Counted from the first letter of the stretch, positions 40,593-51,021 are shown. The stretch is DNA of 64,000 nt from Vittaforma corneae ATCC 50505 (GCF_000231115.1 NW_006889834.1:124001-188000); one strand, 5' to 3'. The notes: a model not told the origin generated them from the letters alone. Numbers and translations: made by a program.

Positions 40593-42486
40593 ATGAGAAA
40601 AATTACGATCGCAGATTTCAAGGGGGATGCATTCAATCCAATGACAGTGATTGAATGCATTTCCGAATTTGATATACGAAACACAGAAAAGGCATTGTCT
40701 GAAATATCAGATGGGAACTTCGAGCTTGACTCGCTCAAAGAAGCAATCTTCTTCAAAAAGGAGAAAATGAAACAAAGTCTCAGTGAACAGAAAGAGCAAA
40801 TGCTTGATGAGCTTTGCAAGGAGCTAAAGCACACGCTCAATGATATTGAGCTACAGGAGCCCACAAATGCATCCGAAATTTTGCAGGAAAGAGGAGAGCT
40901 TGTTCAGCTAAAAGACGCTTTCAAGAATAATGAAGTACAGCCTGAACATTGACAAATCAGAAGTCCAAGTTTTAGAAGCACTTCTAAACAGCGAAGACAC
41001 AGAGGATTGGATGATTCTAGCCGAAATGATATACATACATGTTAACTATGGCATGGGTGATAAAACAAACTTTCTCAATTTTTCAAAAAAACTTGAAGAA
41101 AAAATTTCAAACATTTTCCAGGAAAGCCTGAATGGAAACAATTTGACAGCCTGTAAAACCTGCTTTGATATTCTGACCACTATTGAAAAGCAGTATGCTC
41201 TAATTGACATATTTCTCCTGTCAAAAAGCCTACTTACAACCGATGTCAATGTGTATCCACAGCCGCTCACAACTGTCGATCTTAGCTTGAAGGTTTTAGA
41301 TAACACAACATTTGAGCAGTTTCTGAAAAACGTCATCCAAATTCTTGAGGACAATTACATCATTATTTGTAGGGTTTTTGGCCTCTCTGATGAATACTGT
41401 GAGTATATTTTTTCGAAAATTTCCAAAACCTTAATTTCCATGAGTCTTAACAGTTTTCTGAATGTTTCAAGTTCTTCCATCTATTTGATATGCTTGCAAT
41501 CTGCCTTTGTCCATCTTCAGTCGTTTGGTGGATTCGTAAAATCACTGTTTCCCAAGATCGACTTTGAGTCTAGCTTCCATGAGATATTTAGCCAGTTCAT
41601 TTATAAGGCAATTATGAAAGAAACTCAGATTTTTGAAGAGGTTTTGGAAATTTACCTGTCGGGTGCGAAGACTCTGAACATGTATACACTGAATGGCGCA
41701 AAGGTTGCAAAAACCAATAACTATGTCAGGATTTATGAGAACATGTTTGTTTTAATTGACTCGTTTCTCAATAGAAGAGAAATGCTGTATTCTGAGGAAA
41801 ACGAAGTCGAGGTTTTGAAATTTTGCTCCAAAAAACTGTGCATTTTGATTGACAAAATGGTATCGTCGAGCAGAGATTGCTGGGATACGATGAAGGATCT
41901 ATTTCATAGCTATTTGCTTAACAAAAGATTTCTTGGAGAGAAATTTCAAATGTTTGACACCTGCAATATGAAGCTAACCGATGCCACGCAGCAAGAGTTT
42001 GAATCAATGGTTGGAATGATCAAAACATTCATGAAAGGTGAGATATTAAACATGTTTTTCGGTGAAAAAGGTTCTCACATAAAGCTTTTGGAGTATCTAA
42101 GGAGAATACACGAAAAATCGAAAGAGCTGGGTGAAAGAAACACGAAAATACTGTTCTACAGAATATTGGACATCATCTATCATTTACTATATACTCAGAT
42201 CCAGCATATTAATTTTGACAAGAGCAGACTAGCCAATGTTTTGCAGTGTTTGGATGATCTTTCAGGATACTTCTCAATTAATGTTTCGCCCTCTCTTGAG
42301 ACCAAATTTAACCATCTAAAGCTGATGTGTGAAATGATTTGCGCAGACCAGAGCCAGTTTAAGGCAATGATTTCTCAGCATCGCATTTCGTTTGCAGAAA
42401 AAGAACTTCGTGATATTCTCAAATGCAGAGATGGCAAAGGAAATACAAAGGATATGGTATTCAAAAACTCACCTGCACAACCATGA
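40593..42486 (+). CDS. SEC10: Exocyst subunit Sec10 (EXOC5) split by a +1 frame change
   Basis: The first frame begins at ATG 40593 two bases after CCC (an ATG at 40578 is 15 bases upstream) and stops at 40952. The second frame, +1 to it, is open from 40912 and codes to 42486. The first part has the Sec10 N-terminal AFNPMTVIE block and coiled coil. The second has the family's helical pattern (LEEKISNIFQESLNGNNLTA, then CFDILTTIEKQYALID and FEQFLKNVIQI). Together they make about 630 residues, near the family's 700-870. Exocyst tethers secretory vesicles to the plasma membrane. Whether the break is real, a base-calling error or recoding is open. Confidence 0.65.
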
Positions 42487-42689
42487 GTGCACATTGCAAT
42501 GAGTATATAGACCTCATAGTTAAGGCAATGCTGACCACCATGCTTTGCTAGGCAAATAGTTTTACTAGCACTGGCACATCAAATAAATCAAAGTTAATCT
42601 ACAGCATAGTCTTTCATCCACAAATATATCCGATTTGGAAGAATGAATGCTATTTTGACACACGTATGCGTTTGAATCAAAACATTTTG

Positions 42690-43559
42690 TTATTTTGCTC
42701 TTATCTCACACTCCTTATTGTCTTTTTGAGCGTATTCAAAGGGCTTTCTACATCTCATATCATCCAATGTGGAGCAATAGTCTAAGTATTCTTTCAAGCA
42801 GTCCAAGCATCTATCCTGAGGATCGCCATTGAATATTGGCACTAATATTCCGTTATCTATGTCAGAACAAAATGAATAGTCTCTATCATCTACAAGAAGT
42901 ACTTTTGAAAGATCTCTTCCAAGAATTTTAAGATCTTTTGAAAAAAAGTCTTGATTCCGATTATTTTTGCCAATTAAAGTACAGAATCTCCTGTCCAAAA
43001 AGTAACTAATCCTCATTTTCCTATCGATTTTTTTCATCACTTTAACCCCATACTGTCGTATGCCAGCAGTGAACAAAATCACCTCGTATTTATTTGCAAC
43101 ATGCTCAAGAAAAGACTGCAGCCCTGGCCTTTCGACAATCCAAACGGGCTGTGCTTTTCCGTTATAATTAACTGTGATTTTATGGTCAAAATTTGTCAAT
43201 TCTTTGATTGTCGAAAAGATTAAGGTATTGTCCAGATCGAGGACAAGAGTAGGTTTTGAATCAAGCGCAGGGGGGAGACATCTGATTGTATGAGGTAGAG
43301 ATGCATTATAGCTTGTATGCTCATCATCATCTGTTTCAACCAGCCTAAACACTTCAGCACTGGATAACGCATGTAAGTCTTGAGCAGACCTGCTGGCGTA
43401 CTCATTTGATTTCAAAGTATAAGAAGGTATATTTCGCTCTGTCAAAACTTTACTCTTCAGAGCTTCGTCTTGCGAAACAAATACAACATTTCTGCTTATT
43501 TGTAACTCTTTTTCTGTGCGGCAACAAAAATATTTTTGAAGCAAGGACATCAGACTCAT
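42690..43559 (-). CDS. SCP/NIF-type (FCP1-homology) HAD phosphatase
   Basis: The 289-residue protein starts two bases after CCC. The catalytic DLDNTL motif (DxDxT) lies at about 105-110. ERPGLQSFLEHV, VILFTAGIRQYGVKVM and VLLVDDRDYSF (the last supplying HAD motif IV aspartates) complete the FCP1-homology domain. Such enzymes dephosphorylate the RNA polymerase II CTD (SCP type) or lipin (Nem1/Dullard type). No transmembrane segment is evident, which favours the soluble SCP type. The first 90 residues are divergent. Confidence 0.85.
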   Translation of the reverse strand: MSLMSLLQKYFCCRTEKELQISRNVVFVSQDEALKSKVLTERNIPSYTLKSNEYASRSAQDLHALSSAEVFRLVETDDDEHTSYNASLPHTIRCLPPALDSKPTLVLDLDNTLIFSTIKELTNFDHKITVNYNGKAQPVWIVERPGLQSFLEHVANKYEVILFTAGIRQYGVKVMKKIDRKMRISYFLDRRFCTLIGKNNRNQDFFSKDLKILGRDLSKVLLVDDRDYSFCSDIDNGILVPIFNGDPQDRCLDCLKEYLDYCSTLDDMRCRKPFEYAQKDNKECEIRAK

Positions 43560-43635
43560 AAGGGCTCATATATTTATATTAGTATAAAACACGATTAAAA
43601 ACTGAAATCTATCATACAAATCACCATTTACTAGG

Positions 43636-45879
43636 TCACATTTTCTTCAGATACACATCTATGTCTTTTTCATCAAGTAAGGCCACACCATCTCCAGAAA
43701 CTGGCTGGGCCATTTCTTTGTAAAACATTTTAGCTATTGAAAGTGCCATGTCAATGCTCAGTCCACAGTTTCCTTTTTCTATTCTCTCTTGGATCCATTT
43801 CGGCATTTTGCTGATTTTACTTTGTGCTCCAAATCGTTGATCTGCCATTATCATCAATCCATAGTCGGTCTTATTCCTCAGCACTCGTCCTAGACACTGT
43901 GCTGCGTGTCTCATTGCATCAAACACGAGAAACTCATACTCCTTGATACCATGCTCCTGTCTCATGTATTTTAGCCTCTCTTTTAGCCGTACGCTCTCCG
44001 TGTACATAAACGGAACACCTAGCATTACCACTGCCCTGCCATATCCGTGCTCAAAATCTACACCTTCTGAAACTTTGCCCCTTGCCACACTAAAAAGCAC
44101 TGCGCCTCTACCCATATCGCAAGCCTTACGATAGTTTCTCAGTGCCGTTTCGGTTTCTCTAAAATCAGGAGTCTCAATAAATACCAGTTTGCTTTGCAAA
44201 ATCTCCTCCATGACGTTTGATTCGGACCACAATGTTATCACCTCCTCCATATAGATATACGAGGGGAAAAACACGACTATGTTATCGGGCACTATTTTGC
44301 TTAGCGATGTTATCAAATTGCCATAGTTCCTAACCACTGAAGGATCTGCTCTCAACGCAAAGGATGTTGTGATTTTGCCATCCGCTTGTGACATGCTGCT
44401 CTTCTGCATTTCCAACATTTCATATTCATCATCTTTTGAATTCTTCAGCAGCATCTGGTCGTCTCCTTTAGTGATAATCAAAGGTGACGTCGAGTTCCTG
44501 CATAGGGTAATGCCTATCTCTACTATGCTAGAAGGCACAAAATTCAGTATTTTCGGATACATTTCAATTGGACTGAGTGTTCCACTCGTAATTATGACGT
44601 TTCTAAAGTTTTTAAAAACATGGGACATTGCAATGCTGGCATCGAGACATGAAAGCCTAAGAACGGGATTGAATACCCCAGACATCGTATCATAAGGTTC
44701 GAATATCACAGAAAATCCTTTTGAATATATGCTTAGCATTGTTCCAAAGTTAGCTATTGATAAAAGTTTGTATAATTCGTCATCCTCAACTCCCAAGCTT
44801 TGGACCATAATTCCCATTCTTTGAGATACAAAAGATAGTGTTTTCTTGTCAATAAAGGTTAGCTCCTTGATGCTTTGTATAAACGACTTGATTGATTCTA
44901 CTGTCAAGTGTGTCGTTTTGAGCTTAGTTTTTAAAAACTCAATTAATCTTTTCATAACACTAACAAAGTGACTGGCATTTCTCAAATTCCCAGGTGCCAG
45001 CTCAGGCTTGTTTGTGTTAAAAAAATGGGGTATTGTATTTTCGCCCGTATACTCCATGGTTTTAAACATCAGCTCATATTCTTTCCTTAATCTCCTATCT
45101 ATTTCCTGCTTTTTGCTCTTTATCTTGCTTTCAATAACTGACATAATTCTGGAGGCTGCTTCAAGAGTGTTCCTGGAAATTTCAATACTCAGGGCCTCGA
45201 TGCAGTGAGAGTCGATGTTGTGAGCTTCATCAAAGACCACGAATGAATCTTTTGGAAGCTCTTTGGATATTATGCTAAAAATAGATGGCTCAATCAGATA
45301 ATTGTAAGGGTAGATTATACAATCAAACAGTGGTAGATGATTTCTTACAAAGAAATACGGACACACTCCCATCTTAGCTCCAAGCTCTTTGATTTCTGTG
45401 AAATCATACACACCGTACGGTATTGATGTTGCTTTGTTTTCATAAAAATCGCATTTCATGTTTTCAAAGTGATTAGTCATCTTTCTACATGTGATTTCGA
45501 CATCAAAGCTTCCCAAAGCTTCTTTATTTATGCACATATTGCCTCTTTTGCTTAGCCCAACCCCTAGGAAATCAAAACTAACATGTTTTTTGATGTACTC
45601 AACGAGACTCCTCAACTCTTTCAGCGCCTTGTCTATTTCTGGAAGTGTTCTCGAGCAGTAAACAATTTTAAACGGCACTCCCTTCGCCTTCATGTGAAGT
45701 TGATAGGAAACCGTGCAGCTGAGAAGAGCTACTGTTTTGCCTGTTCCCGATGGCATTTCAATAAGAACGTGTCCCGGGGTTTGGATGCTTTTTAGAAGAG
45801 ACTTTATATATTTCAGCTGTTCTGGGTATATTTTTTCGTATGGAAAGTAGATTGGCACGCCGTCAATCAAGAATCTCAT
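43636..45879 (-). CDS. RAD3: TFIIH helicase XPD/Rad3
   Basis: The 747-residue 5'-3' DNA helicase starts four bases after CCC. Walker A is PSGTGKT (43-49), the Walker B box is FDEAHNID (about 221), and helicase motifs V/VI read GKVSEGVDFEHGYGRAVV and CLGRVLRNKTDYG. Four cysteines in the Fe-S domain are present (NMCIN, ITCRK, KCDFYEN, GVCPYF). It opens DNA in nucleotide excision repair and belongs to TFIIH. Length matches yeast Rad3 (778). CIA2, encoded at 49.1 kb, belongs to the machinery that inserts the Fe-S cluster. An FANCJ/CHL1 relative is less likely given the length and lack of insertions. Confidence 0.93.
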   Translation of the reverse strand: MRFLIDGVPIYFPYEKIYPEQLKYIKSLLKSIQTPGHVLIEMPSGTGKTVALLSCTVSYQLHMKAKGVPFKIVYCSRTLPEIDKALKELRSLVEYIKKHVSFDFLGVGLSKRGNMCINKEALGSFDVEITCRKMTNHFENMKCDFYENKATSIPYGVYDFTEIKELGAKMGVCPYFFVRNHLPLFDCIIYPYNYLIEPSIFSIISKELPKDSFVVFDEAHNIDSHCIEALSIEISRNTLEAASRIMSVIESKIKSKKQEIDRRLRKEYELMFKTMEYTGENTIPHFFNTNKPELAPGNLRNASHFVSVMKRLIEFLKTKLKTTHLTVESIKSFIQSIKELTFIDKKTLSFVSQRMGIMVQSLGVEDDELYKLLSIANFGTMLSIYSKGFSVIFEPYDTMSGVFNPVLRLSCLDASIAMSHVFKNFRNVIITSGTLSPIEMYPKILNFVPSSIVEIGITLCRNSTSPLIITKGDDQMLLKNSKDDEYEMLEMQKSSMSQADGKITTSFALRADPSVVRNYGNLITSLSKIVPDNIVVFFPSYIYMEEVITLWSESNVMEEILQSKLVFIETPDFRETETALRNYRKACDMGRGAVLFSVARGKVSEGVDFEHGYGRAVVMLGVPFMYTESVRLKERLKYMRQEHGIKEYEFLVFDAMRHAAQCLGRVLRNKTDYGLMIMADQRFGAQSKISKMPKWIQERIEKGNCGLSIDMALSIAKMFYKEMAQPVSGDGVALLDEKDIDVYLKKM

Positions 45880-46059
45880 TCTAGGGACTTAAGATTAAAT
45901 CGATTATATTCTAGCACCAAATGTGCGTGTGTATGAAAGCTAGTATGTTTAAATACAACCATGTCTTCGGAGATTAGATGAAGTACTAGCATTGACTTTT
46001 CTTAAGATGACAAAATTGAACACTGTGCTAGTTTTATGCAAAATCAGCTTTGACCTCAA

Positions 46060-46827
46060 ATGGCCCAGCTCGAAGGGAAAATCTTTCAGTACAACAATAA
46101 AGAGTCTTTAGCATTCAAAAATGGCGTTGAATCAGACAATACTGTTGTCTTGATAGGAGGACTAGGAGACAATGTTCTTAGCTTACCATACTGCACACTT
46201 TTGAATGAATTTTGCAAGAATAACAGGCTGTCATTGATTATACCGCAACTTAGATCAATGCCAAAGTACAAAACTACTTCTGTAGATTTTGACGTTGAGG
46301 ACATAAGAGATGTTGTTGCTGGGACCAATGGGCATGTCGCACTTATAGGGCACTCAACAGGCTGTAATGACATATTATTGTTCTTGAATGAATATAGACC
46401 TGAGAATGTCAAGTGTGTAATACTGCAAGGTCCTGTCAGTGATACAGAATCGATATCAAGAGGCAAAGTAGATGCAGTCCTTGAAACAATCGAAAAGTCT
46501 GATGGTAGCCAAAAGTATGTTGAGCTCAGTGATAACTCAATTTGGCTAAAAGAGCGCTATATTTCATTATACTCGATAAACGGAAAAGAAGATTTATTTA
46601 GTAGCTATTTAAGCGACGAATTGTTTTCGAGATGGAGAGGAACTGTTCCAATTCTTAGTATTTTGTCAGGCAAGGACGAATACTGTGAAAATCCTCCCAT
46701 TAGAAAATTCGAACTAATGGGTGATGTGCAGGTAATTGGAGATGGGGACCACAGTCTTTCTTCCGAGAAATGTCAGGCTGAGTTTATAAACATAGTTTAT
46801 CAGTTTTTAACTAAAGTTGGTTTTTAA
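46060..46827 (+). CDS. DUF1749-family alpha/beta hydrolase
   Basis: The 255-residue protein has an early strand and oxyanion loop (VVLIGGLGDNVLSLPY), the nucleophile elbow GHSTGCND and the adjacent VILQGPVSDTES. A late acid in SGKDEYC and a His in GDGDHSLS complete a plausible triad. These blocks match the DUF1749 fungal family, which includes siderophore-ester hydrolase relatives. The substrate is unknown. No signal peptide is seen, so it is probably cytosolic. The ATG at 46060 has only CCTCAA before it. Confidence 0.8.
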   Translation: MAQLEGKIFQYNNKESLAFKNGVESDNTVVLIGGLGDNVLSLPYCTLLNEFCKNNRLSLIIPQLRSMPKYKTTSVDFDVEDIRDVVAGTNGHVALIGHSTGCNDILLFLNEYRPENVKCVILQGPVSDTESISRGKVDAVLETIEKSDGSQKYVELSDNSIWLKERYISLYSINGKEDLFSSYLSDELFSRWRGTVPILSILSGKDEYCENPPIRKFELMGDVQVIGDGDHSLSSEKCQAEFINIVYQFLTKVGF

Positions 46828-47076
46828 GCAAATAAGCTTGATTGTCTTGACACAGATATTGGCAAGTTTTTGATATTCAAATCAGGTATATAAACTTAAA
46901 TAGCTTATATTACAGCACATCACTGGGATTCATATTGCTGATACCATAAATCCATATTTAGATCAGCACACCACTTTGTATTTTGCACTATGTGTGTCAT
47001 CTTGCATCAAGAGTTTTTAAGATAATATTCATAGGCTACGATGCCTGCACTTCCATGCCTTCTTCAAAGATCCCTC

Positions 47077-47940
47077 ATGAACCAGAATGTCTTGCAAAAA
47101 ACATTAGAAAATTTGGAGAATCTTGTATTACCACCGAAGGAACTGCTAGTTGATATTGTAAACCAAGCAAAAAGTGTTTTTGAAGAAGAAGAAAACATTC
47201 TGTACGCCAACGGTAGCTCTGTGGTTGTTGGGGACTTGCATGGCCAGTTTTTCGATTTCCTAAACATGCTGAATATGATTAAAGACGATGTGAATATTGT
47301 TTTTCTTGGGGATTACGTTGACAGGGGATTTAATTCCGTTGAACTGATCACTTACCTTTTGGTTTGCAAAATACTGAACAAAGATAAAATTGTTTTACTG
47401 AGAGGTAACCATGAAAATCGATCGCAAACGGCCGTGTATGGGTTTGAGGAGGAGTGCCTACTAAAATATGATCATTACATTTATTGGAAGTTTTGTGAGG
47501 TTTTTGAGCTTTTTCCTGTTGTTGCCATCATCAATAAAAAGTATTTCTGTGTCCATGGTGGAATTTCACCCAGTCTTACATTGGAATGGATCGATGGCCA
47601 GGATAGAGTCCAGGAGTATTCTCAAGTTAGTTGTATTCTGTGGGGAGATCCTGCTGATGATATTGATACATTTGAAACGAGCCAGCGAGGTGCTGGATAC
47701 CTCTATGGAAAGGTGGCAGTGGATGAATTTTTAAGAAGCGTCGGTTGTGAGTATTTAGTGAGAAGCCATCAGCTGATTTCAAGGGGATTTGAAGAAAAGT
47801 TTGGTGGAAGATGCATAACAGTGTGGAGCGCGCCTAATTACTGCTATAAATGCAAAAACATAGCTTCATTTATGATGATTACACAGGAAACCCACAAATT
47901 TATATTATTTGAGGCCTTGGCCGAGCAGTATAGATTATAA
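47077..47940 (+). CDS. PPP-family serine/threonine phosphatase, PP2A/PP4/PP6 type
   Basis: The ATG at 47077 follows CCCTC and gives 287 residues; an ATG 36 bases upstream lacks the signal. All PPP metal motifs are intact: GDLHGQ, GDYVDRG and RGNHE, plus VHGGISPS, SQRGAGYLYG and VWSAPNYCYKC. The YGFEEECLLKY and SAPNYCYKCKNIAS wording places it in the PP2A/PP4/PP6 branch and not PP1 or calcineurin. The usual C-terminal YFL tail, which is carboxymethylated and binds regulatory subunits, is absent; this protein ends EQYRL. The exact class cannot be assigned. Confidence 0.9.
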   Translation: MNQNVLQKTLENLENLVLPPKELLVDIVNQAKSVFEEEENILYANGSSVVVGDLHGQFFDFLNMLNMIKDDVNIVFLGDYVDRGFNSVELITYLLVCKILNKDKIVLLRGNHENRSQTAVYGFEEECLLKYDHYIYWKFCEVFELFPVVAIINKKYFCVHGGISPSLTLEWIDGQDRVQEYSQVSCILWGDPADDIDTFETSQRGAGYLYGKVAVDEFLRSVGCEYLVRSHQLISRGFEEKFGGRCITVWSAPNYCYKCKNIASFMMITQETHKFILFEALAEQYRL

Positions 47941-48068
47941 ATACCTAACCAACAATGGCCTGTAGTCTGTTGCTATTTTGCACTTCAAGTGCCTGCTTGA
48001 CGATGCTTTAAATATACAGGCTGGTCTTAAAAGACGAAAATTTTTTCAAAAAATTTACTTGCCCTCAG

Positions 48069-48383
48069 ATGGTAAATGTTCCAAAAACAAGAAAAAACTA
48101 CTGCCAAAAGTGCAATAAGCACGAGGAAATGAAGGTTTCTATATACAAGCAGGGAAAAAGGAATCCCAACAGACAGGGGGAAAGAAGGTATCGTATCAAG
48201 CAAAGGGGATACGGAGGTCAAAAGAGACCCATTCTGAGAAGAAAGGCCAAGGTCACCAAGAAGCCTGTTCTTAAGCTTGAATGTAAGACATGCCACTCAA
48301 AGGTTATGAAAGCTATACATAGAGCCAAGCATGTCATGATTAGCAACGAGAAAAAGGTTAAAGGACAAGCACTAACTTATTAA
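48069..48383 (+). CDS. RPL42: 60S ribosomal protein eL42 (L44/L36a)
   Basis: The 104-residue protein starts four bases after CCC. MVNVPKTRKNYCQKC, GYGGQKRPILRRKAKVTKK and the second zinc pair ECKTC are the eL42 signatures. It binds near the ribosomal E site. No intron is present, although microsporidian introns often sit in ribosomal protein genes. The stop codon lies inside an ATTAAA string. Confidence 0.97.
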   Translation: MVNVPKTRKNYCQKCNKHEEMKVSIYKQGKRNPNRQGERRYRIKQRGYGGQKRPILRRKAKVTKKPVLKLECKTCHSKVMKAIHRAKHVMISNEKKVKGQALTY

Positions 48384-49134
48384 ATATTCTTTCTAGTTTC
48401 AACATCGCTTTATAAGCTATCTGATGGCGTATTTTGGAGTCTATGCTAAGGTGTATATGTATTGGCTTTTATCTGGAATGCTTCAATTACATGTAAGAAT
48501 GCTGGAAAAGCATCCATTCAAATTGCAGTGCATTGCACAGACATGGCTATATGGAGCCACAATAGTCTGTATCGCAAGAGACACAATACAAGATGCACGG
48601 TGTTAAGATGGGAAGCATGGATGAGCTGTGGTACAAATAATCGACGCACTCTATGAGATGAAGTGACAAAGTTTCCCACAAAGTATATCAATGGTCCAAT
48701 ATTGTGCTAATGAATCATCCAGTCATAGTATATGATTTGTATAACATGTGTTTCAAATTAGGTCTGAAACCGTAAATCGCACAAAATCGAGAATACCAGG
48801 AAAAACATGAATATTGCACACATTGCGATCTTTACTCTATCCATCTTTAGTAAAAGAACAAAGAGAGAACATGGTGCCTCCTATAAACTTAATAATAACA
48901 CAAGGGATGGGATCGCGTCGATAATCGAGCAGGGAAATGCACTCATAAAAGAAATAAATAACATACTTGCCGAATCGAATCTATACCTATTCCCGCAGGG
49001 CCGGAATGCACCAGGCAAATCTAACATTTAGTGAATAAACTTTACTACTATTTCAAATTTTAATATTTACCTTGCCACCATATAGTAGATTAGCTAGCTT
49101 ATCAATCTGGAAATTTTGAAGTTTTCCTATACCC
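48384..49134. other. Longest spacer in the window, mostly without recognisable content
   Basis: About 750 bases between eL42 and CIA2, both on the plus strand. Apart from the doubtful small ORF at 48807-49031 there is a 60-codon frame at 48424-48606 without a start signal. I found no tRNA box pair, snRNA motif or direct repeat. Confidence 0.4.
48807..49031 (+). CDS. Doubtful small ORF, 74 aa
   Basis: A 74-codon frame from an ATG at 48807. The first 15 residues are hydrophobic (IAHIAIFTLSIF), like a weak signal peptide, followed by a basic stretch and an amphipathic helix (IASIIEQGNALIKEINNIL). No CCC precedes the ATG and no family is recognised. It could be a short secreted protein or a chance frame. 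Confidence 0.3.
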   Translation: MNIAHIAIFTLSIFSKRTKREHGASYKLNNNTRDGIASIIEQGNALIKEINNILAESNLYLFPQGRNAPGKSNI

Positions 49135-49647
49135 ATGGAAAATGCAAACCCATTTGTGAATGAAAAAACGTTGCCGAGCCATGAAATACATCTTGTGGAT
49201 GGAAAATTAGCGGAAATCACACAAAAATCAATTTTTGAAATACTCAGAAGGATTAGAGATCCAGAGCATCCATATAACCTTGAACAACTGAATATAATCT
49301 CGCTCGAAGACATAGGCATTTCAGAACTACAGGATAGGACTGTGCTATGTTCGGGCGGGCAGCCAATAAAATCGATCGAAGTAGTGTTTACGCCTACAGT
49401 TCCACATTGCAGTATGGCTGGAATTATTGGATTAAGCATAATTTATCAATTGCTAAACTTCACGCAAAATCACCATATTATTGTAAGAATCAAAGAGAAC
49501 ACACATAGTACATACCAGGCATTGAACAAGCAACTGTCCGATAAAGATAGAGTTTTGGCAGCATTTGAAAATGAAGGATTGGTTGATGTAATAGAGTCGT
49601 GTATCGAAGGAGCCATGCAATTTAGCGGTAGAAGCTGTGAGAATTAG
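49135..49647 (+). CDS. CIA2: Cytosolic Fe-S assembly protein CIA2 (MIP18 family)
   Basis: The gene starts at CCCATGG and encodes 170 residues. The MIP18 fold is marked by IFEILRRIRDPEHPYNLEQL and IEVVFTPTVPHCSMAGIIGL, with the reactive Cys in PHCSM. CIA2 works with Cia1 and Mms19-type factors to deliver [4Fe-4S] clusters to cytosolic and nuclear proteins. Two likely clients, XPD/Rad3 and Pol epsilon, are encoded in this window. The protein appears complete. Confidence 0.95.
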   Translation: MENANPFVNEKTLPSHEIHLVDGKLAEITQKSIFEILRRIRDPEHPYNLEQLNIISLEDIGISELQDRTVLCSGGQPIKSIEVVFTPTVPHCSMAGIIGLSIIYQLLNFTQNHHIIVRIKENTHSTYQALNKQLSDKDRVLAAFENEGLVDVIESCIEGAMQFSGRSCEN

Positions 49648-49812
49648 AAATAGAAGTCTCTAAATTTGATATGTCCTATAAACTGTCTTTAGTCGTATAC
49701 TTGGTCTGTTAGGTGCTTACATATAACTGTGTCTACCAATAATATTAATATACGAAACTGTGTTGTTAGATGCGCACTGTAAACATCATCCATCTGTGTT
49801 TTGATAAGTTTA

Positions 49813-50625
49813 TTATATTATAATCTTCTCATATGCTCTATCTATGGATCTAAAATGTTTTGGCCAATATTCCACACAGTACTTCTTTCTGAAAAATATT
49901 CCATTGCCCCTTGGGCTGCCAAGTAGAAAGTACTTTAGTGGCCCAAAAACATCCTCGATATTATGTCTAAGCCCTAGGTTATATGGAGAATCAGTCTCGG
50001 AATATCCATAGTTATAGCAGTTTATTGATTCTATGAAAGTAATATTCAAAAGAATCATGGAAACCTGGGCATGCAAATGAAAACAGCTTACACACATTAA
50101 TAAGAGGCTAGCAGTAAATGATAAAAGAAGAATGGCCCACATCAGCTGTGTTGGTTGGTAGCTGTCGTACTTTATAATTTCAACTAAGTAGTAGCTATTG
50201 AAGGCAAAAACAGCCGACGAGTTCAAGAACATGCATAGTAGAAAGCGTACAAAGTGGCCATGGTTGTCATAATTTATACATCTCCCTAGCCAGTGGCAGT
50301 GATGGTCCATCTTCTTGATACATTTCTTGCAAGTTGAGCAGTGGTGGGACCGCTCTGGCTTAAACTGCATGCAAATGTGGCAAGATCGAGACTCTGGGGA
50401 TAGCTCAATATTTGTGAAGTCCTTTAGCACTACATATCCTCTGTAGCACAGGCAGAGAGTGGCGTATACCAGTGTCAGACTTCCCGAACAACAAATGAAG
50501 ACAGCGCAGTAAAAGGAATACCAACTTTCTATCGAGAGGATATAGTATTTCGTGGGAAATACGGTAATAAAGAGCACAGTCAAATACATAACTAGTCTTG
50601 CAACTCTCTCTGATGATCTTGTCAT
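49813..50625 (-). CDS. DHHC-type protein S-acyltransferase
   Basis: The 270-residue polytopic membrane protein begins five bases after CCC. Two N-terminal spans (about 12-32 and 36-58) precede the Cys-rich domain (CHICMQFKPERSHHCSTC) and the catalytic MDHHCHWLGRCINYDNH. Two more spans follow (about 125-145 and 160-182). It should palmitoylate cytosol-facing cysteines on ER/Golgi membranes. The ERF4/GOLGA7-like gene at 11 kb could encode its partner. The C-terminal tail is divergent. Confidence 0.92.
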   Translation of the reverse strand: MTRSSERVARLVMYLTVLFITVFPTKYYILSIESWYSFYCAVFICCSGSLTLVYATLCLCYRGYVVLKDFTNIELSPESRSCHICMQFKPERSHHCSTCKKCIKKMDHHCHWLGRCINYDNHGHFVRFLLCMFLNSSAVFAFNSYYLVEIIKYDSYQPTQLMWAILLLSFTASLLLMCVSCFHLHAQVSMILLNITFIESINCYNYGYSETDSPYNLGLRHNIEDVFGPLKYFLLGSPRGNGIFFRKKYCVEYWPKHFRSIDRAYEKIII

Positions 50626-50944
50626 TTCAAGGGATCATTGAATGTTGACATTGTTAGTAAAGAGACAAAGAAAATAAGCGGAGAATGCAGACTAACCAAC
50701 GTAGGCAGCAGCTTATTTATTCAGTTGAAAAATACAGGCTTCATATACAACATGGAAGGATCCAGTGCGTATCTTCAATTTTATCTTAATCAATAAATAA
50801 ACTATGGGACTGAAGCATAACTGATTAGATCAATTAAGTCGAAAATCCGTGCTTTCATTCATAAAGCTAGCCTGATGAGTTAGGCTGGAGCAGCTTGTTG
50901 TAGACTAAAATGGCATTTCAAAAGACAATAATCTCTATTGTGTA
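50626..50944. other. Spacer upstream of the tRNA gene
   Basis: Roughly 320 bases between the DHHC gene start and tRNA-Cys. I see no ORF with a start signal and no second tRNA. Confidence 0.4.
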
Positions 50945-51016
50945 GGGTGTATAGCTCAGTGGTAGAGCCTTCGGCTGCAACCCGATATGTCGCAGGTTCG
51001 ATCCCTGCTGCACCCT
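50945..51016 (+). tRNA. tRNA-Cys (GCA)
   Basis: A 72-base cloverleaf can be folded by eye. The acceptor stem GGGTGTA pairs with TGCACCC (one G-T pair), the D stem is GCTC/GAGC, and the anticodon loop CTGCAAC gives GCA. The T arm is GCAGG TTCGATC CCTGC, and the discriminator base is T, as expected for tRNA-Cys. The outermost anticodon-stem pair is a T-T mismatch. There is no intron. The internal B box is GGTTCGATCCC. Confidence 0.96.
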
Positions 51017-51021
51017 CATAA

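Noticed and set aside
48424..48606. 60-codon ORF after eL42
   Set aside because: No start signal and no family; it lies in a spacer where random frames of this size are expected.
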